Assembly: GCA_020161315.1 (NCBI GenBank)
Contig: JAIUOH010000024.1
Coordinates: 1-51,809 of the forward strand
DNA: 51,809 nucleotides
Reading direction: 5' to 3'
Source of the DNA: Actinomycetota bacterium
GTDB lineage: Bacteria > Actinomycetota > Actinomycetes > Actinomycetales > Microbacteriaceae
Below are positions 14,279-22,952 of this stretch, piece by piece (the stretch's first letter is position 1; every line of letters starts with the position of its first letter). The notes below the pieces were generated by a model. The model worked only from the letters and a program-made list of their open reading frames with translations. It was not told where the DNA came from and ran no database searches. The position numbers and the translations under genes were made by a program.

Positions 14279-17058
14279 GACGTCGGCTTCAGCACGCGGT
14301 AGCCGCGGCTCGCGTCGTAGCCGTGAATCTCTCGGGTGTCGAGCACCGACATGAAGTCGATGACACCCTGCGTGATGACCTGGCCGGGCACGAGCACCGG
14401 AAACCCGGGCGGGTAGGGCGTCACAAAACCCGCACTGACCACGGTCTCGCGGTTTGCGAGGCGTTCGCGCAGCTGCTCTGGTCGCACATACTCGATCGAC
14501 TCGCGGCGCTGGCCCCTGAAGTAGGCGTCGCGCATGTCACCGTCTGGCAGGGTCTCGTCGCTCGCGTACTCTGCTGAGAACGAGCTGAAGTCTGGCAGCG
14601 GTGGCATCGGCACCTCACCCGGCAGCGGTTGCTCGGTGTCGCGCTGCTCCTGCGCCTCTTCGAAACGCTCGGCGAGCTTGACGAGCACCTCGATGAGGTA
14701 GGCGACACCGCTTCGAGAGGTGCCGATGTTCGTCATGAACAGCACGGTGTTGCGGCTTGTCTTGTTTACCTGAATGCCGAAGCGATCCATCAGATAATCG
14801 TGCTTGAACGTGTCGCCGTCAACTCCCGTGCGCGAGATCTCGACGGTGATGCGGCTTGGGTCGACCACGAACTCATCGTGCTGCCACGCCTGCCACATGT
14901 CCGAAAGACCTCGGCGCAGTGGCATTGCCGCACCGGTGCCTCGCAGCTCTGCGGGAATCAGATCGTGGGCCGTGAGCACCCTAAAGAACTTGCGCAGCAG
15001 AGAGTGCCTCGCGATGGCCTGCGACAGGCTTGTCGCGAGATCGAGCTGGCGCTGCACGAGTTCGAAGCCCTCAAGCTCGACCTGGCGGCGACCAAGGTCG
15101 AGCGAGGTCAGAATCTGGTAGTTCGGCGAGGTCGAGGTGTGCGTCATGTACGCCTCATGGAAGGGCTCGCGCGCGTCGCGCACCCAGTCTTGGTCGTAGA
15201 CGTGAATCATCGAGCCCTGGCGCAGGGAGGTCAGCGTCTTATGGGTCGACTGCGACGCGTACACACGCAGGCGCGCATCGGGCGAAGGGATCAGCCGCTC
15301 GCTCAGCCACACCTCGTCGGGCGCCGGGGTGCCCTCTGCGTCGAAGAGTCGCTGCTGCTGCTCGGCGTACGCCACCGCGTGGGCTGAGCTTTTCAGCCGC
15401 TCCTCGAGGTGCTTCGCTGCGGCCATTGCGGTGCGGCGCCGAGTCACGGGGTGAAACGCCGCGAACGCAAACCATGCCTCGTCCCACAGGAAGACGAGGT
15501 CAGGCTTAATCGCGAGGCACTCTGCCATCACGCGCTCGACGTCGTAGACGATGCCGTCAAAGGTGCAGTTGGTGAGTGTCACCATGCGCACCTCATCGAG
15601 GCGCCCAGCCGCACGATAATCGAGCAGCATCTGCTTGATGCTCGACAGTGGCACGGCCCCATAGAAGGCGTAGTCGTTGAGCGGGTACGCCTCAAGGTAT
15701 GCGGGCTTCGCACCAGTCAGCATCAGCGCGTGGTGGTGTGACTTGTGGCAGTTGCGATCGACGAGCACCACGTCACCAGGGGTGGTGAGCGCCTGGTGCA
15801 CGATCTTGTTTGCGGTCGAGGTGCCGTTGGTCACAAAGAACGTCTGCTTCGCGCCGAAGGCGCGTGCTGCAAGCTCTTGCGCCTTCTTTAGCGTGTGCAC
15901 CGGGGCGAGCAGCGAGTCAAGGCCGCCCGAGGTTGCGCTGGTCTCTGCGAGCAGCAGGTTGAGGCCATAGAACTCGGCGAGGTCTTTGATCCACTTCGAG
16001 CTGACCACCGAGCCGCCGCGTGCGACGGGCAGCGCATGAAAGACGCCAACGGGGCGCCGAGCGTGATCTTGAATCGCTGCGAAGAACGGCGTGTCGTAGA
16101 GGTGCGATACGCGCCGCAAGAGCGAAAGGTGCAGTTCGAGCTGATCCTCGCGCCTGAACACGCGACGAAAACGGCGCGAGAGGGCGCCCGCGAGATCTTC
16201 GATGTTTGCGCCAGCCATGAGGTAGAGATCAATCTCGGGGCGAATGCTGTGCAACACGTCGGCGAGACGTACCACGCGCTGCACTGATGAGAGCGCGCTC
16301 GATGCGGGCGCGGTTGGCACGTCGGCCGACTGCCACGCCAGCGCAATCGTGTCGCGCAGGTCTCGGCTGAGCGCTTGGGTGCTGCGGCCGCTGAAGCCGG
16401 GGCGAATGATGCAGGCGAGAATGTTCGGGTTCGTGAGCAACGCGGCGATCGCATCGTCTGCCGAAGGCACCACGACGAAGTCGTAGATGAATTGGTCGGC
16501 CGCCGAGCGCAGCCTGAGGTTCTCGGTGCGCATTGAGTCGCGGTCGCCGGCGGTGGTCTCGTCGACAACCAACACTTCGAAGCGCGGGCGCGGGTCGGCG
16601 TCGTCGTGCAGTTCGATACGCTCGACCTCATCGAGCGTGTCTTCGCGCGGGTCTTCGGGCACGGTGGAGCCGCGCAGTCGCTGCACGACGCGGCCGATGC
16701 GGTCAAGCGCTGCCGGGTAGTCGCCGGCTTTCAGCAGTTCTGCGATGCCGCGCACGTAACGCTGCCCGAACCCCGCCCAATACATCTCGATCGTCTCGAG
16801 CGCGCGCAGGTTTCTGGCGATCTCGCCGTCGCGAGTGAGCGCGCTCTCGTCGTCGCTGCCGAGCGCGATTCGCTTCACGCCGAAGCGCAGATACTCCCAG
16901 GCATCACTGCGCATGCGCCATGTGCTCGATGGCATCCCCGGGTCTCGCTCGAGCTGACCTGTTCCAGAGAGCGAGGCGGCAATATTGGCCCCGCTGTGCG
17001 CGCGAATCGCGGTGTTCTGATCAGAATTTTCCGAGAATGCGTCGTCGAGAAGCGTCAT
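14275..17058 (-). CDS. Large PLP-dependent Orn/Lys/Arg decarboxylase
   Basis: 927 residues. A 250-residue N-terminal wing region (with FEVLVVDETTAGDRDSM) comes before a fold-type I PLP domain. Seen: NGTSTANKIVHQAL and DRNCHKSHHHALMLTGAKP (cofactor phosphate and stacking His), FLWDEAWFAFAAFHP with the Asp that holds the pyridine N, and SQSTHKTLTSLRQGSM with the Schiff-base Lys at about 607. These are the marks of group III amino-acid decarboxylases. The size fits the long mycobacterial type (M. tuberculosis Adi, about 947 residues). AAAGGA precedes the ATG at 17058 by 8 nt. It is the first gene of an operon with the amine oxidase. Which of lysine, ornithine or arginine is used cannot be told. 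Confidence 0.88.
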   Translation of the reverse strand: MTLLDDAFSENSDQNTAIRAHSGANIAASLSGTGQLERDPGMPSSTWRMRSDAWEYLRFGVKRIALGSDDESALTRDGEIARNLRALETIEMYWAGFGQRYVRGIAELLKAGDYPAALDRIGRVVQRLRGSTVPEDPREDTLDEVERIELHDDADPRPRFEVLVVDETTAGDRDSMRTENLRLRSAADQFIYDFVVVPSADDAIAALLTNPNILACIIRPGFSGRSTQALSRDLRDTIALAWQSADVPTAPASSALSSVQRVVRLADVLHSIRPEIDLYLMAGANIEDLAGALSRRFRRVFRREDQLELHLSLLRRVSHLYDTPFFAAIQDHARRPVGVFHALPVARGGSVVSSKWIKDLAEFYGLNLLLAETSATSGGLDSLLAPVHTLKKAQELAARAFGAKQTFFVTNGTSTANKIVHQALTTPGDVVLVDRNCHKSHHHALMLTGAKPAYLEAYPLNDYAFYGAVPLSSIKQMLLDYRAAGRLDEVRMVTLTNCTFDGIVYDVERVMAECLAIKPDLVFLWDEAWFAFAAFHPVTRRRTAMAAAKHLEERLKSSAHAVAYAEQQQRLFDAEGTPAPDEVWLSERLIPSPDARLRVYASQSTHKTLTSLRQGSMIHVYDQDWVRDAREPFHEAYMTHTSTSPNYQILTSLDLGRRQVELEGFELVQRQLDLATSLSQAIARHSLLRKFFRVLTAHDLIPAELRGTGAAMPLRRGLSDMWQAWQHDEFVVDPSRITVEISRTGVDGDTFKHDYLMDRFGIQVNKTSRNTVLFMTNIGTSRSGVAYLIEVLVKLAERFEEAQEQRDTEQPLPGEVPMPPLPDFSSFSAEYASDETLPDGDMRDAYFRGQRRESIEYVRPEQLRERLANRETVVSAGFVTPYPPGFPVLVPGQVITQGVIDFMSVLDTREIHGYDASRGYRVLKPTS

Positions 17059-17244
17059 TGCACGATCCTTTCGCGGGGAGCATCGGTGCCCGGCCCGCAG
17101 ATTAGCCACGTTGACTTTGATCTTACGTGCAGCTGAATGCCGATTGCGGCAACATGACGGGCCGTTGCGCCCAGTGCGAAGGTTGAGGTTTGGTAGTGAC
17201 CTAGTGAATAGCGGGGCGAGGATCAGCGCGACGCCGTGACCAAT

Positions 17245-17250
17245 TAGACT
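17245..17250 (+). promoter_or_regulatory. -10 element of lpdA
   Basis: TAGACT, then TGGGGGC (7 nt), then ATG at 17258. The G-run could be a very close ribosome site, but the spacing matches the leaderless pattern. Confidence 0.45.
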
Positions 17251-17257
17251 TGGGGGC

Positions 17258-18703
17258 ATGGCAAAAGCGCAAGATCGTAAGCACCGCATCGTCATTCTCG
17301 GCGGCGGGCCGGGCGGGTATGAAGCGGCGATCGCCGGTGCTCAGCTTGGGGCAGAGGTTACGCTGATCGAGCGTGCCGGGGTTGGCGGTGCCACGGTGCT
17401 TACCGATGTCGTGCCCTCGAAGAGCCTGATCGCGACCGCGGGCGGTGTGCAGGCGGTGCGCGACGCAGGTCGGCTCGGCGTGCAGACCTTTGTTCCCGGT
17501 GGCGACGGCAAGCCCGTGCGGCCCGAGACCACCGTGAATCTCGCAGCAGTGAACAAACGACTGCTCGCAATGGCCGGCGCGCAGTCGACCGATATCTTGC
17601 ACGTACTCGAAGAAGCAGGCGTACGTGTGGTGCAGGGGCAGGGTCGTCTCGACGGTGCCAACGCTGTAGTAGTTTCGACCGGGCACAGCGGCGAGGGCAC
17701 TGACTTCGACCGCATCGATGCCGACACCATCATCGTCGCCGTTGGCGCAAGCCCCCGCGAACTTGACACGGCAAAGCCCGACGGTGAGCGCATTCTCACC
17801 TGGAAGCAGCTCTACAACCTGCAGTCGATTCCCGAGCACCTCGTGGTGGTCGGTTCTGGTGTGACGGGCGCTGAGTTCGCGAACGCCTACCGCACGCTGG
17901 GCTCAGAGGTGACGCTCGTCTCGAGTCGCGAGCAGGTGCTGCCGGGCGAAGACCCAGACGCTGCCGCGGTGATCGAGCGCGAGTTCGCGAAGCTTGGCAT
18001 GCACGTGATGTCGAAGTCACGCGCAACCTCGGTGACCCGCTCCAAGAACGGGGTGTTGGTTGAGCTCGAAGATGGGCGCGTCATCGAGGGCTCGCACTGC
18101 CTCATGGCGGTCGGTTCGATTCCGAACACCGCGGGTATCGGCCTGCGCGACGCTGGCGTCGAACTCACCGAGAGTGGTCACATTCGGGTGAACAAGGTGG
18201 CCCGTACGCGCGTGCCGTCGATCTACGCTGCTGGCGACTGCACCGACTTCTTTCCGCTTGCATCGGTTGCCGCCATGCAGGGTCGCACCGCAATCATGCA
18301 CGCGCTCGGTGACTTCGTGCGCCCCATCGACCTGCGCAATGTCGCGGCAAACGTGTTTACCTACCCCGAGATTGCGACCGTGGGCTGGAACGAGCGCTCG
18401 CTCGCAGACAACAGCGACCTCGCGAAGGCCGTCTCGCACACGATTCCGCTCAACACGAACCCGCGCGCGAAGATGATCGGGCTGGCGGAGGGCTTTGTGA
18501 AGCTTTTTGCGTGGCAGGCCTCGGGCACCGTGATCGGCGGCGTGATCGTTGCGCACCGCGCCAGCGAGCTGATCTTTCCGCTCGCGCTCGCCGTCGAGCA
18601 CCGGCTCACAGTCGACCAGGTGGCCTCGGCCTTCACCGTGTACCCATCGATGACTGGCGCGATCACCGATGCCGCTCGCGCGATGCACCGGAGCGCTCTG
18701 TGA
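17258..18703 (+). CDS. lpdA: NAD(P)H-quinone dehydrogenase, LpdA type (disulfide-less flavoprotein)
   Basis: 481 residues with the fold of dihydrolipoamide dehydrogenases: FAD motif ILGGGPGGYEAAIAGAQLGA (about 12-31), NAD motif VVVGSGVTGAEFANAYRTLG, AAGDCTDFFPLAS and a C-terminal dimer domain. The redox Cys pair (usually G-G-T-C-L-N-x-G-C-x-P-S-K) is replaced by GVGGATVLTDVVPSKSL, and the C-terminal His-x4-Glu is replaced by VYPSMTGAITDAAR. Both changes are known from M. tuberculosis LpdA (Rv3303c), which reduces quinones with NAD(P)H, so a true lipoamide role is excluded. The stop codon overlaps the start of a cupredoxin gene (GTGA). Confidence 0.88.
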   Translation: MAKAQDRKHRIVILGGGPGGYEAAIAGAQLGAEVTLIERAGVGGATVLTDVVPSKSLIATAGGVQAVRDAGRLGVQTFVPGGDGKPVRPETTVNLAAVNKRLLAMAGAQSTDILHVLEEAGVRVVQGQGRLDGANAVVVSTGHSGEGTDFDRIDADTIIVAVGASPRELDTAKPDGERILTWKQLYNLQSIPEHLVVVGSGVTGAEFANAYRTLGSEVTLVSSREQVLPGEDPDAAAVIEREFAKLGMHVMSKSRATSVTRSKNGVLVELEDGRVIEGSHCLMAVGSIPNTAGIGLRDAGVELTESGHIRVNKVARTRVPSIYAAGDCTDFFPLASVAAMQGRTAIMHALGDFVRPIDLRNVAANVFTYPEIATVGWNERSLADNSDLAKAVSHTIPLNTNPRAKMIGLAEGFVKLFAWQASGTVIGGVIVAHRASELIFPLALAVEHRLTVDQVASAFTVYPSMTGAITDAARAMHRSAL

Positions 18704-19089
18704 GTTCTGCCTCTCGCTTGCCCCAGGGTGCGTCGCTTGGGCGGCGTGCATTCGGTGGTGTCGTTGCCGCTGCATTCGTTGGCGTGCTCGCGGCCTGCGC
18801 ACAGAAGAAGCCTGCCGTGGTGCCCTCGGCGGGCGGAGTGACCGCTGTCGTGACGGTCGCGGTGATTGACAATAAGTTCGAACCCGCGGCGGTTGAGATC
18901 AAGGCTGGCCAGGCGTTGCGCTGGGTGTTCTCGGGAGTCATGGAGCACGACGTTGTCGCAGAAGACGGCAGCTTTGTGAGTGAGCTGCAGGCCGAGGGTG
19001 AATACGTGCACGTATTCGAGCAGGCGGGGGAGTACCCCTACGATTGCTCGGTGCACCCTGAGATGACCGGCTCCGTTACCGTTCGTTAG
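18700..19089 (+). CDS. Cupredoxin-like blue-copper lipoprotein
   Basis: 129 residues. After a twin-Arg-containing N-terminus (GRRAFGGVV) and a hydrophobic stretch comes the lipobox VLAACAQ, giving a membrane lipoprotein; the two Arg hint at Tat export of a folded metalloprotein but are not a full Tat motif. The rest is one plastocyanin-type domain: KFEPAAVEIKAGQALRW, then MEHDVV with the first copper His and YDCSVHPEMTGSVTV with Cys, His and Met, a full type 1 copper set. The GTG start lies in GTGA with lpdA, so it is coupled. It may carry electrons at the outer face of the membrane while LpdA works on quinone inside; this partnership is inferred. Confidence 0.85.
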   Translation: MSSASRLPQGASLGRRAFGGVVAAAFVGVLAACAQKKPAVVPSAGGVTAVVTVAVIDNKFEPAAVEIKAGQALRWVFSGVMEHDVVAEDGSFVSELQAEGEYVHVFEQAGEYPYDCSVHPEMTGSVTVR

Positions 19090-19093
19090 TTGG

Positions 19094-20086
19094 CTACGCT
19101 GAATCGCGGGCGATGAGCGGTGCTGGCACGAGGCGTCGAGCCAGCGTCGCCGGGCGATGGCCACCATCGAGTAGCTCGAGCATGAGTTCGGCGCAGGTAC
19201 TGCCGAAGAGCCGCGGCTGCAGATCGATCGCGGTGATAGATGGTGTGTGAAACGACATGAGGTCACTATCGACGCCAGAGACAAGCTTCACGTCTTTGCC
19301 GACTGTCTTGCCGAGCGTGCGCAAGATGCCTGCAATGCGCGCGGCGATGCCGTCGCCGGCAGTGAAGAGACCGTCGCACCCGGTTCCTGCCGTAAAGAAT
19401 GGTGCGAGCGTCGCCACGAGTTCTTCGTTGCTGTCGTTGATGCTGACGGTAGCGATGCGTGGGGTGATGCTGTGCTCAGCGCACCACTCCAGGTAGTACT
19501 GTTCGAGGTCGAGCGTCCACTCCGACACGCGCTCGATCACGAGAATGCCGGGGCGTTTTGAGCCGCGCTCGCGAAGGTGCTCAAGTGAGTCTCTTGTGAG
19601 CTCTCTCGTTGGCGATTCGACGATTCCCCAAGGGTCACCGAGCCCAGACTTCGGTCGGTCGCCGGTCACCACGGGCAGATCCTGCGCAAGAATCTCGGCG
19701 ACGCCGGGGTCATCGCTGTGCGGTTCGATCAGAATGTAGCCGTCGAGCAGCGGCGCACGTTCGATTTGTAGTCCGTTTGCCGAGTTTGGCAGAAACAAGA
19801 GCGAGGTGCCCCTGCGGTGCAGCACCTCGGTGATGCCGTTGGTGACCTCGGCGTAGTAGCTGAACTGGCCCGCCGTGTCGGGCAAGTAGAGGCCGATCGA
19901 CCCGATTCTGGCCTGCCGTAGCGCGCGCCCCACCGGATTTGGGCGGTACCCCAAGTGCTTCGCAGCACCGAGCACGCGTTCGCGGGTCGACTCCGAGACC
20001 CCGGGCTTGCCGTTGAGCGCCAGCGAGGCCGCTGCGATCGAGACCTGCGCGCGTGCAGCGACGTCTGAGAGCGTGGGTGTCGACAT
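19094..20086 (-). CDS. LacI-family transcriptional regulator
   Basis: 330 residues. N-terminal LacI helix-turn-helix and hinge: PTLSDVAARAQVSIAAASLA, NGKPGVSESTRERVLGAAKH, LGYRPNPVGRALRQ; then a periplasmic-binding-protein-like effector domain (about 60-330). ATG 20086 has AGGAG with a 5-base gap; the GTG one codon earlier is too close. It is divergent from an amidohydrolase-ABC transporter operon, and a strong LacI-type palindrome lies on that operon's promoter, so it probably represses it and responds to the imported compound. It ends 4 bases from the convergent cupredoxin gene with no terminator visible between. Confidence 0.9.
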   Translation of the reverse strand: MSTPTLSDVAARAQVSIAAASLALNGKPGVSESTRERVLGAAKHLGYRPNPVGRALRQARIGSIGLYLPDTAGQFSYYAEVTNGITEVLHRRGTSLLFLPNSANGLQIERAPLLDGYILIEPHSDDPGVAEILAQDLPVVTGDRPKSGLGDPWGIVESPTRELTRDSLEHLRERGSKRPGILVIERVSEWTLDLEQYYLEWCAEHSITPRIATVSINDSNEELVATLAPFFTAGTGCDGLFTAGDGIAARIAGILRTLGKTVGKDVKLVSGVDSDLMSFHTPSITAIDLQPRLFGSTCAELMLELLDGGHRPATLARRLVPAPLIARDSA

Positions 20087-20153
20087 CACTGCTCCTTTGG
20101 GTCTCGCGTTTCGGTGGCCGAGCGGCCAGTGGCTGCACTCGCAAGTCTGACGT

Positions 20154-20182
20154 TTGCGAGTGCACTACGACTATGTTATCGT
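20154..20182 (+). promoter_or_regulatory. Promoter of the amidohydrolase-ABC operon
   Basis: TTGCGA (20154-20159), a 17-base spacer and TATCGT (20177-20182), each 4/6 to the sigma-70 consensus. Transcription would start near 20188, inside the LacI-type operator. Confidence 0.5.
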
Positions 20183-20185
20183 CTG

Positions 20186-20213
20186 CTTAAACGTTTAATA
20201 TTAATCGTTTAAG
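20186..20213. promoter_or_regulatory. LacI-type double operator
   Basis: CTTAAACGTTTAA (20186-20198) holds the perfect 12-bp palindrome TTAAACGTTTAA with the central CG typical of LacI-family sites. TTAATCGTTTAA (20201-20212) is a near copy. Together they form a 28-bp palindrome centred on AATATT with 13 of 14 pairs matching. It is a rare AT-rich spot in this sequence and lies directly after the -10. Confidence 0.75.
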
Positions 20214-20271
20214 TGAGCTGTTCAGCGAAGTGTTTGCTTCAATGTGCGCGACAAAGGAGTTTCTGGCTGAC

Positions 20272-21933
20272 ATGACTTTCCTCGACATTGCCTTCACCGG
20301 CGGTTCGGTGTTCGACGGGTCTGGCGCTGCGCCTATCCGAACCGACGTCGGCGTTATCGGCGAGAAGATCGTGACGGTTGGCATCGACGAGGTCAACGCA
20401 TTGATCGGCGAGCACACTCGCGTCGTGGATCTCAACGGAAAGATGCTGTTGCCGGGCATCATCGATGCTCACGTGCACCCAATCGAGGCGGGCCTGGAGC
20501 GTCTCGGCTGCGATCTGTCGGAGCTCTGGACCCGGGCCGAGTACCTCGACGCGATTCGCTCATACGTGACGAGTCATCCCGATACCGAGTGGATTCTTGG
20601 CGGCGGCTGGCAAATGGCCGCGTTTGCCGAAGGGTTTCCGCTGGCCGCCGACCTTGATGCGATCTGCGACGACAGGCCAATGGCAATCTCGAATCGAGAC
20701 CACCACAGTACCTGGGTGAACACCGAGGCGCTTCGCCGGGCGGGCATCACTCGTGAGACACCTGACCCCGTCGATGGCACGATCGAGCGCGATGAGCACG
20801 GCAACCCGACAGGCACCCTGCACGAGGGCGCACGCATGCTTGTGCTTGGTCTCGCACCAGACCCTTCTCGTGAGTTCATGTACGAGGCGCTTATGTCGGC
20901 GCAGAGCTACCTGCACGCATTCGGCATCACTGCCTGGCAAGACGCGCTGCTCGGCGACTACGGCAACCACAGCTCCGAAGAGGTTTACGTCTACCGTGAG
21001 GCGCTCGAGCGCGGTGATCTCAAAGCGCGTGTCAACGGTGCGATCTGGTGGGATCGCACGCGGGGCGAAGAGCAGATCCCCGAACTCGAGAGTGTGATCT
21101 CAGATTTTCAAGAGGGTGACTTCAAGCTCACCACAGTCAAGATCATGCAGGACGGCGTGGTGGAGAACCGAACTGCCGCGATGAGCGCGCCTTACCTGAA
21201 GAACGGCTGCAACTGCGGCGAGGCAGCCGACACCGGCATCTCGTTCATCGAGCGCGAGAGCCTGCACCGTATCGCCACGCACTTTGACCGGACGGGTGTG
21301 CAGTTGCACTTTCACGCGATCGGCGACCGCGGAGTAGCCGAGTGCATCGACGCGGTTGCCGCGGCGCGCGAGGTGAATGGAGACACCGGTAGGACGCACC
21401 AGATCGCCCATCTGCAGCTAGTGCACCCTGACGACCTGCCTCGCTTTGCCGAGCACCGGGTCGCAGCGAACATGCAGCCGCTCTGGGCGAGCTACGACCC
21501 GCAGATGGTTGAGCTCAACATGCCCCTCATCGGCGATGACCGCGTGAACTGGCAGTACCCGTTCCAGAGCATCCTTTCGCGGGGCGGCCAGCTCGTGGCG
21601 GGCTCAGACTGGCCTGTCACCACGGCCGACCCCTGGCTCTGCATGCATGTTGCAGTGAACCGCCAGCACCCCACGCAGCACCCCGACCATAACGAGCGCG
21701 TCTTTGTGCCAGGTGAACGGCTGACGCTCGGCGAAGCCCTGCGCGCGTACACCCGCGGTGGTGCCGAGATCAACGGCTGGCGTGACGACCTCGGAGAGAT
21801 CGCCCCCGGCTTCACCGCCGACCTTGTGGTCGTAGACCGCGATCCCTTCGCCTTGCCGGTCAGCGAGATCAGCCAGACGCGCACCGTCGAGACCTTCTCT
21901 CGCGGGCGGTCAGTCTACCGCGCAGACAACTGA
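20272..21933 (+). CDS. Amidohydrolase, YtcJ/Amidohydro_3 type
   Basis: 553 residues of the metal-dependent amidohydrolase superfamily (N-acyl-amino-acid or imidazolone/formamide-like hydrolases). Seen: LLPGIIDAHVHPIEAGLERL with the H-x-H metal pair, MAISNRDHHSTWVNTEAL, VQLHFHAIGDRGVAECIDAV with further metal His, and VAGSDWPVTTADPW with the last Asp, the standard set for this subgroup. The domain ends with the composite beta-sandwich (LGEIAPGFTADLVVVDRDPF). AAAGGAG lies 12 bases before the chosen ATG, rather long; a GTG at 20230 is possible but has no such site. First gene of an operon with an amino-acid ABC importer, so it probably releases an amino acid from an imported derivative, or the reverse order of events. 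Confidence 0.85.
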   Translation: MTFLDIAFTGGSVFDGSGAAPIRTDVGVIGEKIVTVGIDEVNALIGEHTRVVDLNGKMLLPGIIDAHVHPIEAGLERLGCDLSELWTRAEYLDAIRSYVTSHPDTEWILGGGWQMAAFAEGFPLAADLDAICDDRPMAISNRDHHSTWVNTEALRRAGITRETPDPVDGTIERDEHGNPTGTLHEGARMLVLGLAPDPSREFMYEALMSAQSYLHAFGITAWQDALLGDYGNHSSEEVYVYREALERGDLKARVNGAIWWDRTRGEEQIPELESVISDFQEGDFKLTTVKIMQDGVVENRTAAMSAPYLKNGCNCGEAADTGISFIERESLHRIATHFDRTGVQLHFHAIGDRGVAECIDAVAAAREVNGDTGRTHQIAHLQLVHPDDLPRFAEHRVAANMQPLWASYDPQMVELNMPLIGDDRVNWQYPFQSILSRGGQLVAGSDWPVTTADPWLCMHVAVNRQHPTQHPDHNERVFVPGERLTLGEALRAYTRGGAEINGWRDDLGEIAPGFTADLVVVDRDPFALPVSEISQTRTVETFSRGRSVYRADN

Positions 21934-21997
21934 CCCTGCACAGGGCCCACGCTTACCCACTCGAACTCAACTCAACGACCCACTTCAAAGGAGAATC

Positions 21998-22909
21998 ATG
22001 TCTAAGAATCGAATCCTCGCAACCGTGGCACTTGCCTCGGTCGCACTCATCGGCCTGAGCGGTTGCGCACCTGAGGCTCCGGCACCCACCACCGACGCAG
22101 CGCGCCAGACCGGTGTAGACCTGAGCAAGATCAAGGCAGACGACGCCATCGCAAAGATGCTCCCCGCAGACATCACGGAGCGTGGCACACTCATCATCGG
22201 TGTCGACCCGACCTACGCGCCCAACGAGTTCAAGGATGCCCAGGGCAACCCCATCGGCTGGGAGATCGACCTGATGGATGCGGCCGCGGCAAAGCTCGGC
22301 CTCAAGACTGACTACCGCGTCGCAAAGTTCGACAACATCGTTCCGAGCATTCTTGGCGAGAAGTACGACCTCGGTCTTGGCGGCTATTACGACACGAAGA
22401 AGCGTCAAGAGACGCTCGACATGATCGACTTCTTCCAGGCGGGCGAGCAGCTCGCTTCGCCGGCTGATAAGCCGATCAAGGAGATTCTCGATATCTGCGG
22501 GCTCAAGGTTGGTGCGCAGAATGGTGGCTCCGCGATCCTCAACTTCCTGCCAAAGGTAGACGAGCAGTGCGTTGCCGCTGGCAAGCCAAAGGTTGAGGTG
22601 CTCGGCTACGAGACGCAAGACGAGCAGACCTCTGCACTGCTGCTCGGTCGTCTCGACGCGATGGAATCTGATTCGCCGGTGACCGGCTACGCAGTGAAGC
22701 TCAGTGAGGGCAAGCTGGTCGGCTCACCCATCTTCGATACGGTGCTCGCCGGTGCTCCCGTAAAGAAGGACCGCGGCGAGTTCGCTGAGGCACTTCGCAG
22801 CGCAATTGAGAGCCTGCTCGAAGACGGCACTTACGACGGCATTCTGAACTACTGGGGCGTCGAGGTCGGTGGCATCCAGCAGATCACCGTTAACGGCGCG
22901 ACTGAGTAG
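21998..22909 (+). CDS. Polar amino-acid ABC transporter, substrate-binding lipoprotein
   Basis: 303 residues. Signal peptide with lipobox LIGLSGCAPE places it on the outer face of the membrane. The rest is a family-3 solute-binding protein: GTLIIGVDPTYAPNEFKD, IGWEIDLMDAAAAKLGLK, FDNIVPSILGEKYDLGLGGY, the usual two-lobed fold for His, Gln, Glu, Arg or related ligands. AAAGGAG with 5 bases to the ATG. 64 bases after the amidohydrolase and before the permease, in one operon under the LacI-type repressor. The ligand cannot be read from sequence; an N-modified or unusual amino acid is suggested by the amidohydrolase. Confidence 0.9.
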   Translation: MSKNRILATVALASVALIGLSGCAPEAPAPTTDAARQTGVDLSKIKADDAIAKMLPADITERGTLIIGVDPTYAPNEFKDAQGNPIGWEIDLMDAAAAKLGLKTDYRVAKFDNIVPSILGEKYDLGLGGYYDTKKRQETLDMIDFFQAGEQLASPADKPIKEILDICGLKVGAQNGGSAILNFLPKVDEQCVAAGKPKVEVLGYETQDEQTSALLLGRLDAMESDSPVTGYAVKLSEGKLVGSPIFDTVLAGAPVKKDRGEFAEALRSAIESLLEDGTYDGILNYWGVEVGGIQQITVNGATE

Positions 22910-22952
22910 TCGCCCGCATCCCTGATTGCCCGCCCCTGAAAGTGAGTGATTG

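Noticed and set aside
17258-18703. Calling this gene dihydrolipoamide dehydrogenase of the pyruvate dehydrogenase complex
   Set aside because: The redox Cys pair and the C-terminal His-Glu pair are missing, so it cannot turn over lipoamide.
20230-20271. GTG at 20230 as the amidohydrolase start
   Set aside because: It lacks a ribosome site and would put the AAAGGAG inside the coding region, and the family start aligns with MTFLDIAFTGG at 20272.
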